DNA from: Actinomycetes bacterium
Lineage (GTDB): Bacteria; Actinomycetota; CADDZG01; JAHWKV01
Length of the DNA stretch: 56,797 nt
Direction: 5' to 3'
NCBI GenBank assembly: GCA_029263075.1
Contig: JAJCYE010000045.1
Span: 1 to 56,797, forward strand
The notes under the pieces were generated by a model, which did not search any database, was not told the DNA's origin, and saw only the letters and a program-made list of their open reading frames with translations. Of the stretch, positions 26,593 through 35,190 are shown in pieces. Each line of letters starts with the position of its first letter. The stretch's first letter is position 1. The position numbers and the translations under genes are program-made.

Positions 26593-27906
26593 CTATTCGA
26601 CTTCCAGCCGGACCAGGTCTTCGTAGGTTTCCCGCCGGATCATCAACCGCGCATTTCCGTCGGCGACGGTAACCACCGCAGGCTTGGGCTTCTTGTTGTA
26701 GTTGGAGGCCATCGAGTAGGTGTAGGCGCCGGTCGCCGGCACGGCCACAATGTCCCCTCGGGCCACCGATTTGGGCAGCGGTACCCCCTCGATCAAAACG
26801 TCGCCCGATTCGCAGTGCATCCCCGCCAGGTTGACCGGCGTATCCGCCTCGTCTTTGGCGTTGCTTGCCAGGATCGCCGCGTACTTCGCCTGGTAGAGGG
26901 AAGGCCGCAGGTTGTCGCTCATCCCTCCGTCGACCGAGACAAAGGTCAGCTCCGGAGAAGTCCGCTTGATTGTCCCGACTGAATAGAGGGTCACCATAGC
27001 GTTGCTGATCAGCCACCGGCCGGGCTCGAAACAAAGTTTAGGCAGCGCAACGTCGTTGCTTTCGGCGGCTTGCTGTGCGGTCGATACCACCAGGTTGCCC
27101 AGCATCTTGGGGTCGAAAAGGCGGTCCCCGGCGAGGAACGGGACGCCGAATCCTCCGCCCAGGTTCAACTCGGGGAACTCCAGGCCGAACTCGGCCTTGA
27201 TGGCGGCCAGGAAGCCAAAAAGCACCTTAATGGACTCCTGGAACGGGTCGGCATCGAAAATATTGGAGCCTATGTGGGCGTGAAGGCCACGAAGTTCCAG
27301 GTCGGGCGATGCGTTGGCCTTGATGATGGCCTCCCGAGCCATGCCACCCCGGATCGGCAGCCCGAACTTCGATTCGTGGTGGCCGGTCTGGATGTGGGCG
27401 TGGGTATTTGCGGTGACGCCCGGCGTTACCCGGAGGAATACCGGCTGGCGGCGGCCCGCGGCCCGCGCGATTGCCGCGATGCGCTGGATTTCCTCCAGGC
27501 TGTCCACGGCGATGCGGCCGATCCCGGCGTCGATCCCGGTCTGCAACTCCGAGTCAGATTTGTTGTTGCCGTGCATGATCATCCGGGCCGGGGGAAACCC
27601 GGCGGCCATCGCCGTAAACAGTTCCCCTCCGGAAGCGACGTCCAGCCCCAGACCCTCCTGCTCCACCAATCGGCAGACCGCTTTGCTCAGGAAGGCTTTG
27701 GCTGCGTAGTAGAGGTTGGCTTCGCCGAACGCCGCCCTCGCGGCAGAAGCCCGGTCGGTGAAGGTTCGTTCGCAGAAGACCAGCAGGGGAGTCCCGAACT
27801 GGGCGGCCAGATCGACCGTGTCGCACCCGCCGATCTCCAGGTGACCCGCTCGGTTGATCGCTGCAGTATTGGGCAGGGCGGACCGCAGGTCGTCGGTGGT
27901 CGTCAC
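26593..27906 (-). CDS. lysA: Diaminopimelate decarboxylase
   Basis: A 437-residue PLP fold-III decarboxylase converting meso-diaminopimelate to L-lysine. The PLP lysine is in YYAAKAF (about 51), HAHIGSN and GGGFGVPF bind phosphate, EPGRWLI follows, and the second-subunit Cys motif is CESGDV. The GTG start overlaps the argS stop (GTGA). Length is normal. The gene order argS-lysA is common in actinobacteria. Confidence 0.95.
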   Translation of the reverse strand: MTTTDDLRSALPNTAAINRAGHLEIGGCDTVDLAAQFGTPLLVFCERTFTDRASAARAAFGEANLYYAAKAFLSKAVCRLVEQEGLGLDVASGGELFTAMAAGFPPARMIMHGNNKSDSELQTGIDAGIGRIAVDSLEEIQRIAAIARAAGRRQPVFLRVTPGVTANTHAHIQTGHHESKFGLPIRGGMAREAIIKANASPDLELRGLHAHIGSNIFDADPFQESIKVLFGFLAAIKAEFGLEFPELNLGGGFGVPFLAGDRLFDPKMLGNLVVSTAQQAAESNDVALPKLCFEPGRWLISNAMVTLYSVGTIKRTSPELTFVSVDGGMSDNLRPSLYQAKYAAILASNAKDEADTPVNLAGMHCESGDVLIEGVPLPKSVARGDIVAVPATGAYTYSMASNYNKKPKPAVVTVADGNARLMIRRETYEDLVRLEVE

Positions 27907-29549
27907 ATGCTCTCCGGAGCGTCGACACCCAGTAGCTCAACCGTGTTTGCAAGTACCTGTCGGGTGGCGTCGACCAACCACAGGCGGGCACGGCTGAGTT
28001 CGGCGTCGTCGCTCAACACCCGGCAGTCCCGGTAGAACGCGCTGAACTGGGAAGCGAGTGCCTGGGCGTAGTGGGTGAGACGGTGGGGCGCCCTAAGGCG
28101 CGCCGACTCCTCGATCAGGTCCGGGAATTCGGAGAGTTTGCGGATCAACAGGGCCTCCCCTTCGTGGGTCAAAAGGCTGAAGTCGGCTTCGTCGATCGAC
28201 CCTTTGTCGAAACCCTTTTCCGGGGCGTTGCGAAGGATCGAGCACGTCCGGGCGTGCTGGTACTGCACGTAGTACACCGGGTTCTCCTGGGACTCTGATT
28301 TCACCAGGTCCAGGTCGAAGTCGATGGTGGCGTCGATGCTGCGGCTGACCAGGGTGAACCGGGCGGCGTCGACCCCCACCTCTTCGATTAACTCGTCGAT
28401 GGTCACAATGGTGCCGGCCCGCTTGGACATCTTGGCCGACTCACCACCGGAGATGAAGTTCACCAGTTGCTGGAGCATGATTTCAACCGGCTGGGAGAGG
28501 CCCAGTGCCTGGGCCACCGCCTGTAGCCCGGCGACCTGCCCATGGTGGTCGGCGCCCCACACGTACATGATCCGGTCGAAGCCCCGGCCAACCTTGTCGA
28601 TCAGGTATGCGACGTCTGCAGCCAGATAGGTTGTGGTCCGGCCTTCGGAGCGGATCAGGACCTGGTCCCGCGATGCCCCGAGTTCGCTGGAGCGGAACCA
28701 CAATGCGTCGTCCTTGTCGAAGGTGTGGCCCCTCTCCGTCAGCCGGTCGATGCCGGCCCGCACCTTGCCCGACTCGTGAAGCGACGACTCGTAGACCCAG
28801 TTGTCGAACTTGACCCGAAATTTGTTCAGCGTGTCCCGGTGGCCGCCAACCATTCTTTCGGTCCCTATCCGGCCCAACCGTCCGGGATCGTCGGCCAGGG
28901 TGTCGCCGAACTCGGCAACCAGTCCCCGGCCCAGCTCTGCCAAATATTCACCCTGATAGCCGTCTTCGGGTACCTCGGCCTCCCGGCCCAGCGCCTGCAG
29001 GTAGCGTGCGTGCAGTGACGCCGAAAACCGCTCCATCTGTTTGCCTGCGTCGTTGACGTAGTACTCGGTGCCCACCGGGTAACCGGCCGCGTCCAGCAGG
29101 CGCGCCAGCGCGTCGCCGTAAGCCGCGTTCCGGCCGGAGCCGACGTGCAGCGGACCGGTGGGGTTGGCGGAGACGAACTCGATGAGGATTCGTTCGTCCT
29201 TGACGGCGCCCCGGCCGAAATCTTGCCCGCGCTCTGCGATGTCGCGGATCGTGGAGCCCAGCCAGCCCTTGGCCAGGTGAAAGTTGATGAACCCCGGCCC
29301 GGCTACCTCGGCTAGCTCCACAAGGTCCGATTCAGGCAGGACCGCTATCAATTGTTCGGCCAGGGCCCGGGGTGCCATCCGGGCGCTTTTGGCCAGGGTA
29401 AGGGGGAGGTTGGTGGCGAACTCGCCGTGTTCGGGCCGGGCGGGACGGGAAAGCTCGATCTGGGCCGGCAGGTCCCCCGCCAGGGCGCCCGCGTCCTGCA
29501 ATCTGCCGAGACCCGCTTGGAGCAGTGCGGTGAGGTGGTCGGTGATCAT
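27903..29549 (-). CDS. argS: Arginyl-tRNA synthetase
   Basis: A 548-residue class I synthetase. The HIGH motif is HVGS in ANPTGPLHVGSGRNAAYG, the KMSKS motif is KMSKRAG, and the C-terminal DALR anticodon-binding domain ends with ELLGVDAPESM. It charges tRNA-Arg; a tRNA-Arg(CCG) gene diverges from this operon. ATG at 29549 is one base after the response regulator stop, which suggests coupled translation. Confidence 0.95.
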   Translation of the reverse strand: MITDHLTALLQAGLGRLQDAGALAGDLPAQIELSRPARPEHGEFATNLPLTLAKSARMAPRALAEQLIAVLPESDLVELAEVAGPGFINFHLAKGWLGSTIRDIAERGQDFGRGAVKDERILIEFVSANPTGPLHVGSGRNAAYGDALARLLDAAGYPVGTEYYVNDAGKQMERFSASLHARYLQALGREAEVPEDGYQGEYLAELGRGLVAEFGDTLADDPGRLGRIGTERMVGGHRDTLNKFRVKFDNWVYESSLHESGKVRAGIDRLTERGHTFDKDDALWFRSSELGASRDQVLIRSEGRTTTYLAADVAYLIDKVGRGFDRIMYVWGADHHGQVAGLQAVAQALGLSQPVEIMLQQLVNFISGGESAKMSKRAGTIVTIDELIEEVGVDAARFTLVSRSIDATIDFDLDLVKSESQENPVYYVQYQHARTCSILRNAPEKGFDKGSIDEADFSLLTHEGEALLIRKLSEFPDLIEESARLRAPHRLTHYAQALASQFSAFYRDCRVLSDDAELSRARLWLVDATRQVLANTVELLGVDAPESM

Positions 29550-29550
29550 C

Positions 29551-29964
29551 CTAAAAACCCGGAGGGGAGCCGGGTCGCCGGTATGTGCCGTTCAGGATCT
29601 GCTCGATCAACTCGAGCAGTTCCACCGGTTCGAAAGGTTTGGTGACATAGGCGGCCACTCCGGATTCGTATCCTTTTCTCAAATCAGCTTGCTGGGCACG
29701 TGCGGAAAGAAAGATCACCGGTATCCCGGCCGTGCTTGGGTCCTTCAACAACTCCGCCCGGGCCGTCCAACCGTCCATCCGGGGCATCATGATGTCCAGG
29801 ATGATCAGATCCGGAAGCTCCCGGCCGGCCCGCTCGACCGCCTCCTGACCGTCTCCGGCGGTGATCACATCGTAGCCTTCAAACTCCAGATTCACCTGTA
29901 GGAGTTCGATGATGACGGGATCGTCGTCGGTAATAAGGACTTTGTGGGGGGGACCGGGATTCAC
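29551..29964 (-). CDS. Single-domain response regulator
   Basis: A 137-residue receiver domain with no output domain. Acidic pocket DDD near 14-16, phospho-acceptor Asp in ILDIMMPRMDG, conserved Ser in LSAR and Lys in VTKPFEP. The GTG at 29964 is chosen because the frame upstream of it reads through the oppositely oriented tRNA gene. It heads the argS-lysA-hydrolase operon; the cognate kinase is not visible here. Stand-alone receivers act by protein contact. Confidence 0.88.
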   Translation of the reverse strand: MNPGPPHKVLITDDDPVIIELLQVNLEFEGYDVITAGDGQEAVERAGRELPDLIILDIMMPRMDGWTARAELLKDPSTAGIPVIFLSARAQQADLRKGYESGVAAYVTKPFEPVELLELIEQILNGTYRRPGSPPGF

Positions 29965-30035
29965 AGTGCAACGATTGTAGACGGGCCGTTCGTGTACCCC
30001 CCGGGCCCAGCACCGATACAATTGGACGAATCCCC

Positions 30036-30111
30036 GCCCTCGTAGCTCAGGGGATAGAGCGTTCGCCTCCGGAGCGAAAGGCCGCAGGTTCAAATCCTGC
30101 CGGGGGCACCA
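30036..30111 (+). tRNA. tRNA-Arg (anticodon CCG), CCA encoded
   Basis: A complete cloverleaf of 76 bases. The acceptor stem GCCCTCG pairs with CGGGGGC (one GT pair), the D arm is AGCTC/GAGC, the anticodon stem TTCGC/GCGAA encloses loop CTCCGGA with anticodon CCG at 30069-30071, the T arm is GCAGG-TTCAAAT-CCTGC, and ACCA ends the gene. A TACAAT -10 lies at 30017-30022. Confidence 0.97.
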
Positions 30112-30151
30112 CGTTCCAAAAGCCGGCGACTGACGCCAGGAGCTACCGCAA

Positions 30152-30183
30152 TCCCGAGGCACCGAACAACTCGGGAGTTTCTT
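30152..30183 (+). terminator. Terminator-like hairpin after tRNA-Arg
   Basis: TCCCGAG (30152-30158) pairs perfectly with CTCGGGA (30170-30176) around an 11-base loop, followed by GTTTCTT on the plus strand. It fits termination of the tRNA transcript. The 270 bases from here to dxs contain no convincing gene, only two direct copies of CTGCTCAGA (30412-30420, 30430-30438) just before dxs. Confidence 0.55.
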
Positions 30184-30454
30184 GGCTCCGAATAGAAGGA
30201 CCACTCGCCCTGCTCCAGATCAGCCCAATTCTTGATTGAGCCCGGCGCAGTTGTTGTTGGCGGGCATCCGACCCGACGGACGGTGCCGGATCGCTCTGCT
30301 GGGCGCGGCACGAGATTGTCCCCGGTGCTAGAACAGGGAACGTGTTCGGAGGTTATTCGCTGAGCGCTGCGGGACGGATCGGATCTAATTTGGCGGCAAA
30401 GTTTGGAGTGTCTGCTCAGAAGTCGTCGCCTGCTCAGACAGTTACGATGAGGGG

Positions 30455-32248
30455 ATGAGTTCAACCGAAGATTGTGTCCGCCCGCTCCTGACGGCGATTT
30501 CAGGTCCGGCCGACGTGCGGAGCCTCCCGCCGGAAGCCCTGCCCCAGTTGACCGACGAGATCCGTAGCTTTTTGATCGAGACCGTTTCCCAGACCGGGGG
30601 GCATCTGGGCTCGAACCTGGGGGTTGTGGAACTGACGGTTGCGGTCCACCGTGTATTTGAGTCGCCCCGGGACAGGATCCTGTTCGACACCGGGCACCAG
30701 GCCTATATCCACAAGATGTTGACCGGCCGCCAGCACGACTTCGACACGCTCCGTCAGTCGGGTGGCCTGTCGGGCTATCCCTCTCCCGCAGAGTCACACC
30801 ACGATGTGATCGAGAACTCCCACGCTTCAACCGCTCTTTCCTACGTCGACGGCTTGGTGAAGGCGTACCGCCTGACCGGTCAGCGGGACCGGCGGTTGGT
30901 CGCGATGGTGGGGGACGGCGCCATGACCGGCGGCATGTGCTGGGAGGCCATGAATAACCTGGGGAACGCCGACTGGCCGGTGGTGATAGTGCTAAACGAC
31001 AACGGCCGCTCCTACCTTCCTACCGTTGGTGGATTCGCCAACCACCTGGGAGAGCTTCGCTCTGGGCGGGAAAAGAACCTTTTTGAGGATCTGGGCCTTG
31101 CGTACATCGGGCCGGTGGACGGCCACGATCTGGTCGCCACCGAGGCTGCCCTCCGTGCGGCGGCGGACCTGGGCCGGCCGGTGGTGGTCCACTGCGTCAC
31201 CCAGAAGGGGAAGGGGTTTTCTCCCGCCGAACTGGATGTGGACGACTGTTTGCACGCCATCGGCGTGATCGACTCCGAGGGGCGCCCGGCTGCTCAGGCC
31301 GCGCCCACCTGGACTTCGGTGTTCTCCGATGAGATCACCCGGATCGGCGAAGAGCGGCAAGACGTGGTGTGCCTCACGGCGGCGATGCTCCACCCGACCG
31401 GCCTGGGGCAGTTCGCCGAAAGGTTCCCCGACCGGGCGTTCGACGTAGGTATTGCGGAGCAGCACGCTATGACCTGTGCCGCCGGCATGGCGATGGGCGG
31501 ACTCCACCCGGTGGTCGCGGTTTACGCAACATTCCTCGGCCGGGCGCTGGATCAACTGTTTATGGATGTGGCGCTGCACCGGCTGCCGGTAACCATCGTT
31601 GCCGACCGGTCCGGCGTGACCGGCCCGGATGGCCCCAGCCACCACGGCATGTGGGACGCCTCGATATACCCGGTGGTGCCGGGAATCCAGGTGGCTGCCC
31701 CCCGGGATCCCGCTCGCCTGAGGGAGTTGCTGAGGGAAGCGGTTTCGGTGACCGACGGTCCTACGGTGGTGCGCTACCCGAAGTCGGCGGCCGGGGCGGA
31801 CATCCCGGCGGTCCGCCGGGCCGGCCGTTGCGACCTGCTGCGAGAGGACCCCGGGGCCCGGGTTCTGCTGGTCGCGGTGGGGCCACTGGCCGGTGCGTGC
31901 CTGGAGGCGGCAAAAGAACTTGGCTCGGACGGGGTGGCGGTCACCGTTGTCGACCCGCGCTGGACCGCACCGCTGGACCCCGAACTTTTGGAGTTGGCTG
32001 CAGCGCACCGGCTGGTCCTGGCGGTGGAGGACAACACCGCGGTCGGCGCTATGGGTGCCCGGATCGCCCAAGCCCTGGCGACGATGGGTTCGGACACCCG
32101 GGCCGCCACGTTTGCCCTGCCGCCCCGCTTCCTGCCCCACGCCACCCGAACCGAGACCCTGCGCGCCCACGGCCTGGACGCGTCAGGCATCTGCGCCACG
32201 GTCCTCAAACGACTGGCCCATCTGGACAAGGCCGGGGAACTACTTTGA
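30455..32248 (+). CDS. dxs: 1-deoxy-D-xylulose-5-phosphate synthase
   Basis: A 597-residue thiamine-diphosphate enzyme joining pyruvate and glyceraldehyde-3-phosphate, the first step of the MEP isoprenoid pathway. It shows the N-terminal FDTGHQAYIHKMLTGR, the ThDP motif GDGAMTGGMCWEAMNN, the actinobacterial NDNGRSYLPTVGG loop and the transketolase C-terminal DRSGVTGPDGPSHHG. It is slightly shorter than E. coli Dxs (620). The stop overlaps the TTG of idi, so both isoprenoid steps are coupled. Confidence 0.94.
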   Translation: MSSTEDCVRPLLTAISGPADVRSLPPEALPQLTDEIRSFLIETVSQTGGHLGSNLGVVELTVAVHRVFESPRDRILFDTGHQAYIHKMLTGRQHDFDTLRQSGGLSGYPSPAESHHDVIENSHASTALSYVDGLVKAYRLTGQRDRRLVAMVGDGAMTGGMCWEAMNNLGNADWPVVIVLNDNGRSYLPTVGGFANHLGELRSGREKNLFEDLGLAYIGPVDGHDLVATEAALRAAADLGRPVVVHCVTQKGKGFSPAELDVDDCLHAIGVIDSEGRPAAQAAPTWTSVFSDEITRIGEERQDVVCLTAAMLHPTGLGQFAERFPDRAFDVGIAEQHAMTCAAGMAMGGLHPVVAVYATFLGRALDQLFMDVALHRLPVTIVADRSGVTGPDGPSHHGMWDASIYPVVPGIQVAAPRDPARLRELLREAVSVTDGPTVVRYPKSAAGADIPAVRRAGRCDLLREDPGARVLLVAVGPLAGACLEAAKELGSDGVAVTVVDPRWTAPLDPELLELAAAHRLVLAVEDNTAVGAMGARIAQALATMGSDTRAATFALPPRFLPHATRTETLRAHGLDASGICATVLKRLAHLDKAGELL

Positions 32249-32814
32249 CCGAGGACCCCAACCCGGGTCCTCAAGAGTTGATCGTCCTGGTCGACGAAGC
32301 CGGCAACCCGATCGGACAGGCTGAGAAGTGGGCGTCGCACCACTCAGACACCCCCCTGCATCTGGCTTTCTCCTGTTATCTGTTCGATGCCCGGGGTCGT
32401 CTGCTGCTCACCCGCCGGGCCCTGACCAAGAAGGTGTGGCCGGGGGTCTGGAGCAACAGCGTCTGTGGCCACCCCCAGCCCGGCGAGACCCTGGAGCAGG
32501 CCATCGAGCGGCGGCTGGCCTACGAGGTGGGCATGACCGCCGGATCCCTGGAGGTTGCTCTGCCCGGGTACCGCTACCGGGCGCCGGCGTTCGAGGGGAT
32601 TGTCGAGAACGAGTTCTGCCCGGTTTACCTGGGCAGGGCGGAAACCGACCCGGCGCCGAACCCGGCCGAGGTCGAGGATTTCCGGTGGATCGATTGGCCG
32701 GACTTCGTGGAGCAGGCGAGTGCCGACGCCGCCGGCGTCTTCTCCTGGTGGTGCAAGGACCAGCTTGTTCAACTGGTTTCCCATCCCCGGCTGAGCGGGT
32801 TTACCCGGAAGTAG
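32245..32814 (+). CDS. idi: Isopentenyl-diphosphate delta-isomerase, type I
   Basis: A 189-residue Nudix-fold isomerase interconverting IPP and DMAPP. Catalytic Cys is in NSVCGHPQPGE and the catalytic Glu in VENEFCPVY; the metal-binding His cluster (SHHS, LHLAFS) is present. The TTG start overlaps the dxs stop (TTGA) with GGGGAA upstream. Type I Idi is often found with dxs in actinobacteria. Confidence 0.94.
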   Translation: MTEDPNPGPQELIVLVDEAGNPIGQAEKWASHHSDTPLHLAFSCYLFDARGRLLLTRRALTKKVWPGVWSNSVCGHPQPGETLEQAIERRLAYEVGMTAGSLEVALPGYRYRAPAFEGIVENEFCPVYLGRAETDPAPNPAEVEDFRWIDWPDFVEQASADAAGVFSWWCKDQLVQLVSHPRLSGFTRK

Positions 32815-32848
32815 TCGATCTTGCAGATCCGAAAGGACCCTTTGGAGG

Positions 32849-32863
32849 TACCCTAGGGGGGTA
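32849..32863. promoter_or_regulatory. Putative CsoR operator
   Basis: TACCC-TAGGG-GGGTA is a 15-base inverted repeat 30 bases before the csoR-like gene. G/C tracts flanked by TA are typical of CsoR/RcnR sites, so autoregulation is likely. This is inference from sequence form and position. Confidence 0.55.
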
Positions 32864-32893
32864 GGGACTACCACCGGATCCAGGAGGGATGTT

Positions 32894-33181
32894 ATGCAGG
32901 GCTACTACCCGAACAAAGAAGACGTTCTCGCCCGGTTAAAGCGGATCGAGGGGCAGATCCGCGGCGTAACCAGGATGGTCGAGGCCGACAAGTACTGCAT
33001 TGATATCCTCGACCAGATCTCTGCCGTCGACAGTGCCCTCAAAAAGGTGGCCGTAGGCCTGCTTAAGGACCACCTGGGACACTGCGTCGCCCAGAGCCTG
33101 TCCGGAGAAGACGAAGGGGCCGCCGGCAAAGACATGGTCGCCGAGGCGGCCAACGCGATCGGTAGGCTGGTAAAGGCGTAA
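32894..33181 (+). CDS. csoR: CsoR/DUF156 metal-sensing repressor
   Basis: A 95-residue four-helix regulator. The Cu(I) ligands of the CsoR type are all present: Cys in YCIDIL, His in DHLGHC and the adjacent Cys, giving C-H-C. It probably dissociates from DNA on copper binding. No copA or copZ is adjacent, so its targets must lie elsewhere or it senses another thiophilic species. CAGGAGGGATGTT upstream gives a strong ribosome site. Confidence 0.88.
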   Translation: MQGYYPNKEDVLARLKRIEGQIRGVTRMVEADKYCIDILDQISAVDSALKKVAVGLLKDHLGHCVAQSLSGEDEGAAGKDMVAEAANAIGRLVKA

Positions 33182-33191
33182 AGGGCCGGGT

Positions 33192-34016
33192 TTAACCCGC
33201 GGTCGGCCGAATTGGGTGGCGGCCCATGAACCAGGCCAGTCCGCCGGCCAACATCTGTGGGTTCTCCAGGGGAAACAGATGGCCGGCGTTAAAGATGTCC
33301 AGGTCCTCCACTTGGGGGAAAAGCCGATGCAGCAGGTTGCGGCCTTCGGCGAATAAACCGAGCGGGTGTTCCCCCAGGACCGACAGGACCGGCTGGCTGA
33401 TGTCGAACGCCACGTCCGGGGAGAGTTGCCACTCGCCGATGGCGAACATCTCGCCTTCGAAAAAGGCGGGGGAGTCGTCGATCGCCCGGGCCAGGGCGCC
33501 GGGAATCGCCCCCTCAAGAATGTCCTTGCCTTCCGGGCCGGAACCGAGGTTCAAAAACAGCTCAACCGCGCCGGGCCGGTCACCGGCCAAAAAAAGATCG
33601 ATGGCGGGCGCCAGTTCCGATAAAGCCGCTTCCCAGCCGGGAACCCCCAGCAGGACGGGTTCGAGGAGGGCCAGGGAGTGGACCATCCTCGGCCGGGCGA
33701 GCGCCAGTTGAATGGCGATCACCCCGCCCAGGTCGTGGCCCACAACGTGAACCTGACTCACTCCCAGGTGATCCAGCAGCATGGCGGCGTCGGAGGCGTG
33801 ATCCGAGATGTCCAGCCACCCGGCCCCCTGGGGGATGGCGTTGCCGCAAAAACCGCGCCGCCGGTATCGGATCAGCCGGTAGCCGGCCAGCGAAGGCTCT
33901 TCGAACACCGGGCGCAGGGCATCGCCGATCAGGGTCCCGTGGATGAGTAGGACGGGCTCGCCGTCGCCCCGCTCCTCGTACTCCAACCAGCGGCCTTCGG
34001 TCTCGATTCGTTTCAT
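33192..34016 (-). CDS. Alpha/beta hydrolase with Asp nucleophile (epoxide hydrolase-like)
   Basis: A 274-residue hydrolase. HGTLIGD forms the oxyanion side, and the nucleophile elbow is GHDLGG, with Asp instead of Ser, as in epoxide hydrolases and haloalkane dehalogenases. The late histidine is in NAGHLFPLENP. The start MKRIE at 34016 is chosen over an upstream extension that would run through the divergent gene's leader. Substrate unknown. Confidence 0.82.
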   Translation of the reverse strand: MKRIETEGRWLEYEERGDGEPVLLIHGTLIGDALRPVFEEPSLAGYRLIRYRRRGFCGNAIPQGAGWLDISDHASDAAMLLDHLGVSQVHVVGHDLGGVIAIQLALARPRMVHSLALLEPVLLGVPGWEAALSELAPAIDLFLAGDRPGAVELFLNLGSGPEGKDILEGAIPGALARAIDDSPAFFEGEMFAIGEWQLSPDVAFDISQPVLSVLGEHPLGLFAEGRNLLHRLFPQVEDLDIFNAGHLFPLENPQMLAGGLAWFMGRHPIRPTAG

Positions 34017-34063
34017 CCCGCCAAGCCTAAGTGACCGGGGACCGGCGGTCTCAGGAAATCCAC

Positions 34064-34138
34064 AGCAACCCTTGAGGGTCCCCCAAGGCCCGGCGCCCAA
34101 AGTAGGAGCCAAGCAACCGATTTGGGGGTCCCCCAAGG
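34064..34138. repeat. Two direct copies of an imperfect palindrome
   Basis: AGCAACC followed by ...GGGTCCCCCAAGG occurs at 34064-34088 and again at 34112-34138, with right ends 50 bases apart. The second copy holds the odd-centred palindrome TTGGGGG-T-CCCCCAA directly before the ribosome site of the small gene at 34152. It looks like a pair of operators between divergent genes. Confidence 0.55.
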
Positions 34139-34151
34139 AAGGAGTACCAGG

Positions 34152-34397
34152 ATGGATGAAGTGAATGAGGTTCCCGAGCCAACTCCGGGTCCGGCCAGGC
34201 GCCGGGTCATGGCTTGGAGTCTTGTGGCCGCCGGGTTGTTGGGCGGCGCAGTGATCGGCGGCACCATTCCGGCAGGCGCCCAGACCACCACCGAGGCCCC
34301 GGCGGAGTCCGACTCCGACGATGCCCGAGGGCGGGACGGCAAGGACTGCCCGGACAAGGCCGAACGAAATGCGGAATCCGAGGCCACCACAACCTAG
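34152..34397 (+). CDS. Small exported or membrane protein, unknown
   Basis: An 81-residue protein with a strong AAGGAAGGAG upstream of the ATG. A twin-Arg-like RRR precedes the hydrophobic segment MAWSLVAAGLLGGAVIGG (about 20-37), followed by an AGA cleavage-like site and a charged, acidic, Thr-rich tail with one Cys. Export by Sec or Tat is possible. No family recognised. Confidence 0.65.
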   Translation: MDEVNEVPEPTPGPARRRVMAWSLVAAGLLGGAVIGGTIPAGAQTTTEAPAESDSDDARGRDGKDCPDKAERNAESEATTT

Positions 34398-34401
34398 GAG
34401 C

Positions 34402-34440
34402 CCGGATGGGCAGGGGGCTAGGGTCCTCCTGCCCATCCGG
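34402..34440 (+). terminator. Perfect 13-bp hairpin terminator
   Basis: CCGGATGGGCAGG (34402-34414) pairs perfectly with CCTGCCCATCCGG (34428-34440). It immediately follows the small exported-protein gene. No T run follows, so it may need other factors to terminate. Confidence 0.65.
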
Positions 34441-34463
34441 TCCCGGCGTGTCAGTCTTATCGG

Positions 34464-35090
34464 GTGATTGAGAAGTGGTCTGAACCCGAACACGCCGGCT
34501 GGTACCTGTCTATGGCCGGCCGCTTCCCCCATCGTGCGGAGGGCGAGGCGGTGGTCCTGGAACAGATCCCGGCGGATGTCCGCCGCATCCTGGATCTCGG
34601 TACCGGCGACGGCCGTCTACTTGCCCTGGTCCTGTCGGTCCGGCCCGGGGCAACCGGGATCGCCCTGGACGGGTCCGAGCCGATGATCGAGGCGGCCCAA
34701 CTCCGATTCGAAGGCGATGACAGGGTTGAGGTTGTGACGCATGACCTCGGCGAACCCCTACCCGATCTGGGCACCTTCGACGCGGTGATTTCATCGTTTG
34801 CCATCCACCACCTTCGCGACGACCGCAAGCGCGGCCTGTACGCGGAGATTTTCGGCGTCCTACAGCCGGGCGGGACCTTTTGCAATCTGGAGCACGTCAG
34901 TTCTCCCACCCCGGCGCTCCACGCCCGCTGGAGGCGCAGTTTGGGCATCCAGGACCAGCCGGAAGACCCGTCCAACCGTTGTCTCGACGTGGGGACCCAA
35001 CTCCGCTGGTTTCGCGAGATTGGATTCATCGACGCCGACTGCTACTGGAAGTGGATGGAGATGGCGCTTCTGTGCGGCCTGAAACCGTAA
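34464..35090 (+). CDS. SAM-dependent methyltransferase
   Basis: A 208-residue class I methyltransferase. Motif I is ILDLGTGDGRLL (about 43-54), acidic ribose contact ALDGSEPM, motif IV FDAVISSFAIHHL and the post motif LQPGGTF. The substrate-binding part ends with a Trp-rich WKWMEM segment. GTG start. The type is like UbiE/TrmM-like small-molecule or tRNA methylases; the target is unknown. Confidence 0.85.
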   Translation: MIEKWSEPEHAGWYLSMAGRFPHRAEGEAVVLEQIPADVRRILDLGTGDGRLLALVLSVRPGATGIALDGSEPMIEAAQLRFEGDDRVEVVTHDLGEPLPDLGTFDAVISSFAIHHLRDDRKRGLYAEIFGVLQPGGTFCNLEHVSSPTPALHARWRRSLGIQDQPEDPSNRCLDVGTQLRWFREIGFIDADCYWKWMEMALLCGLKP

Positions 35091-35190
35091 GGCCCGTTAC
35101 AGGACCATGTGCCGGCGAGCGTGGCGCTCCAGCGAAAACCAGGCTGTGGACCGGGCGGGGAGCCCTGCCTAACACAGGTAGACTTCGTTG

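Noticed and set aside
30090-30830. 246-residue minus-strand frame reaching into tRNA-Arg and dxs
   Set aside because: It crosses the tRNA and the 5 end of dxs and has no ribosome site or domain.
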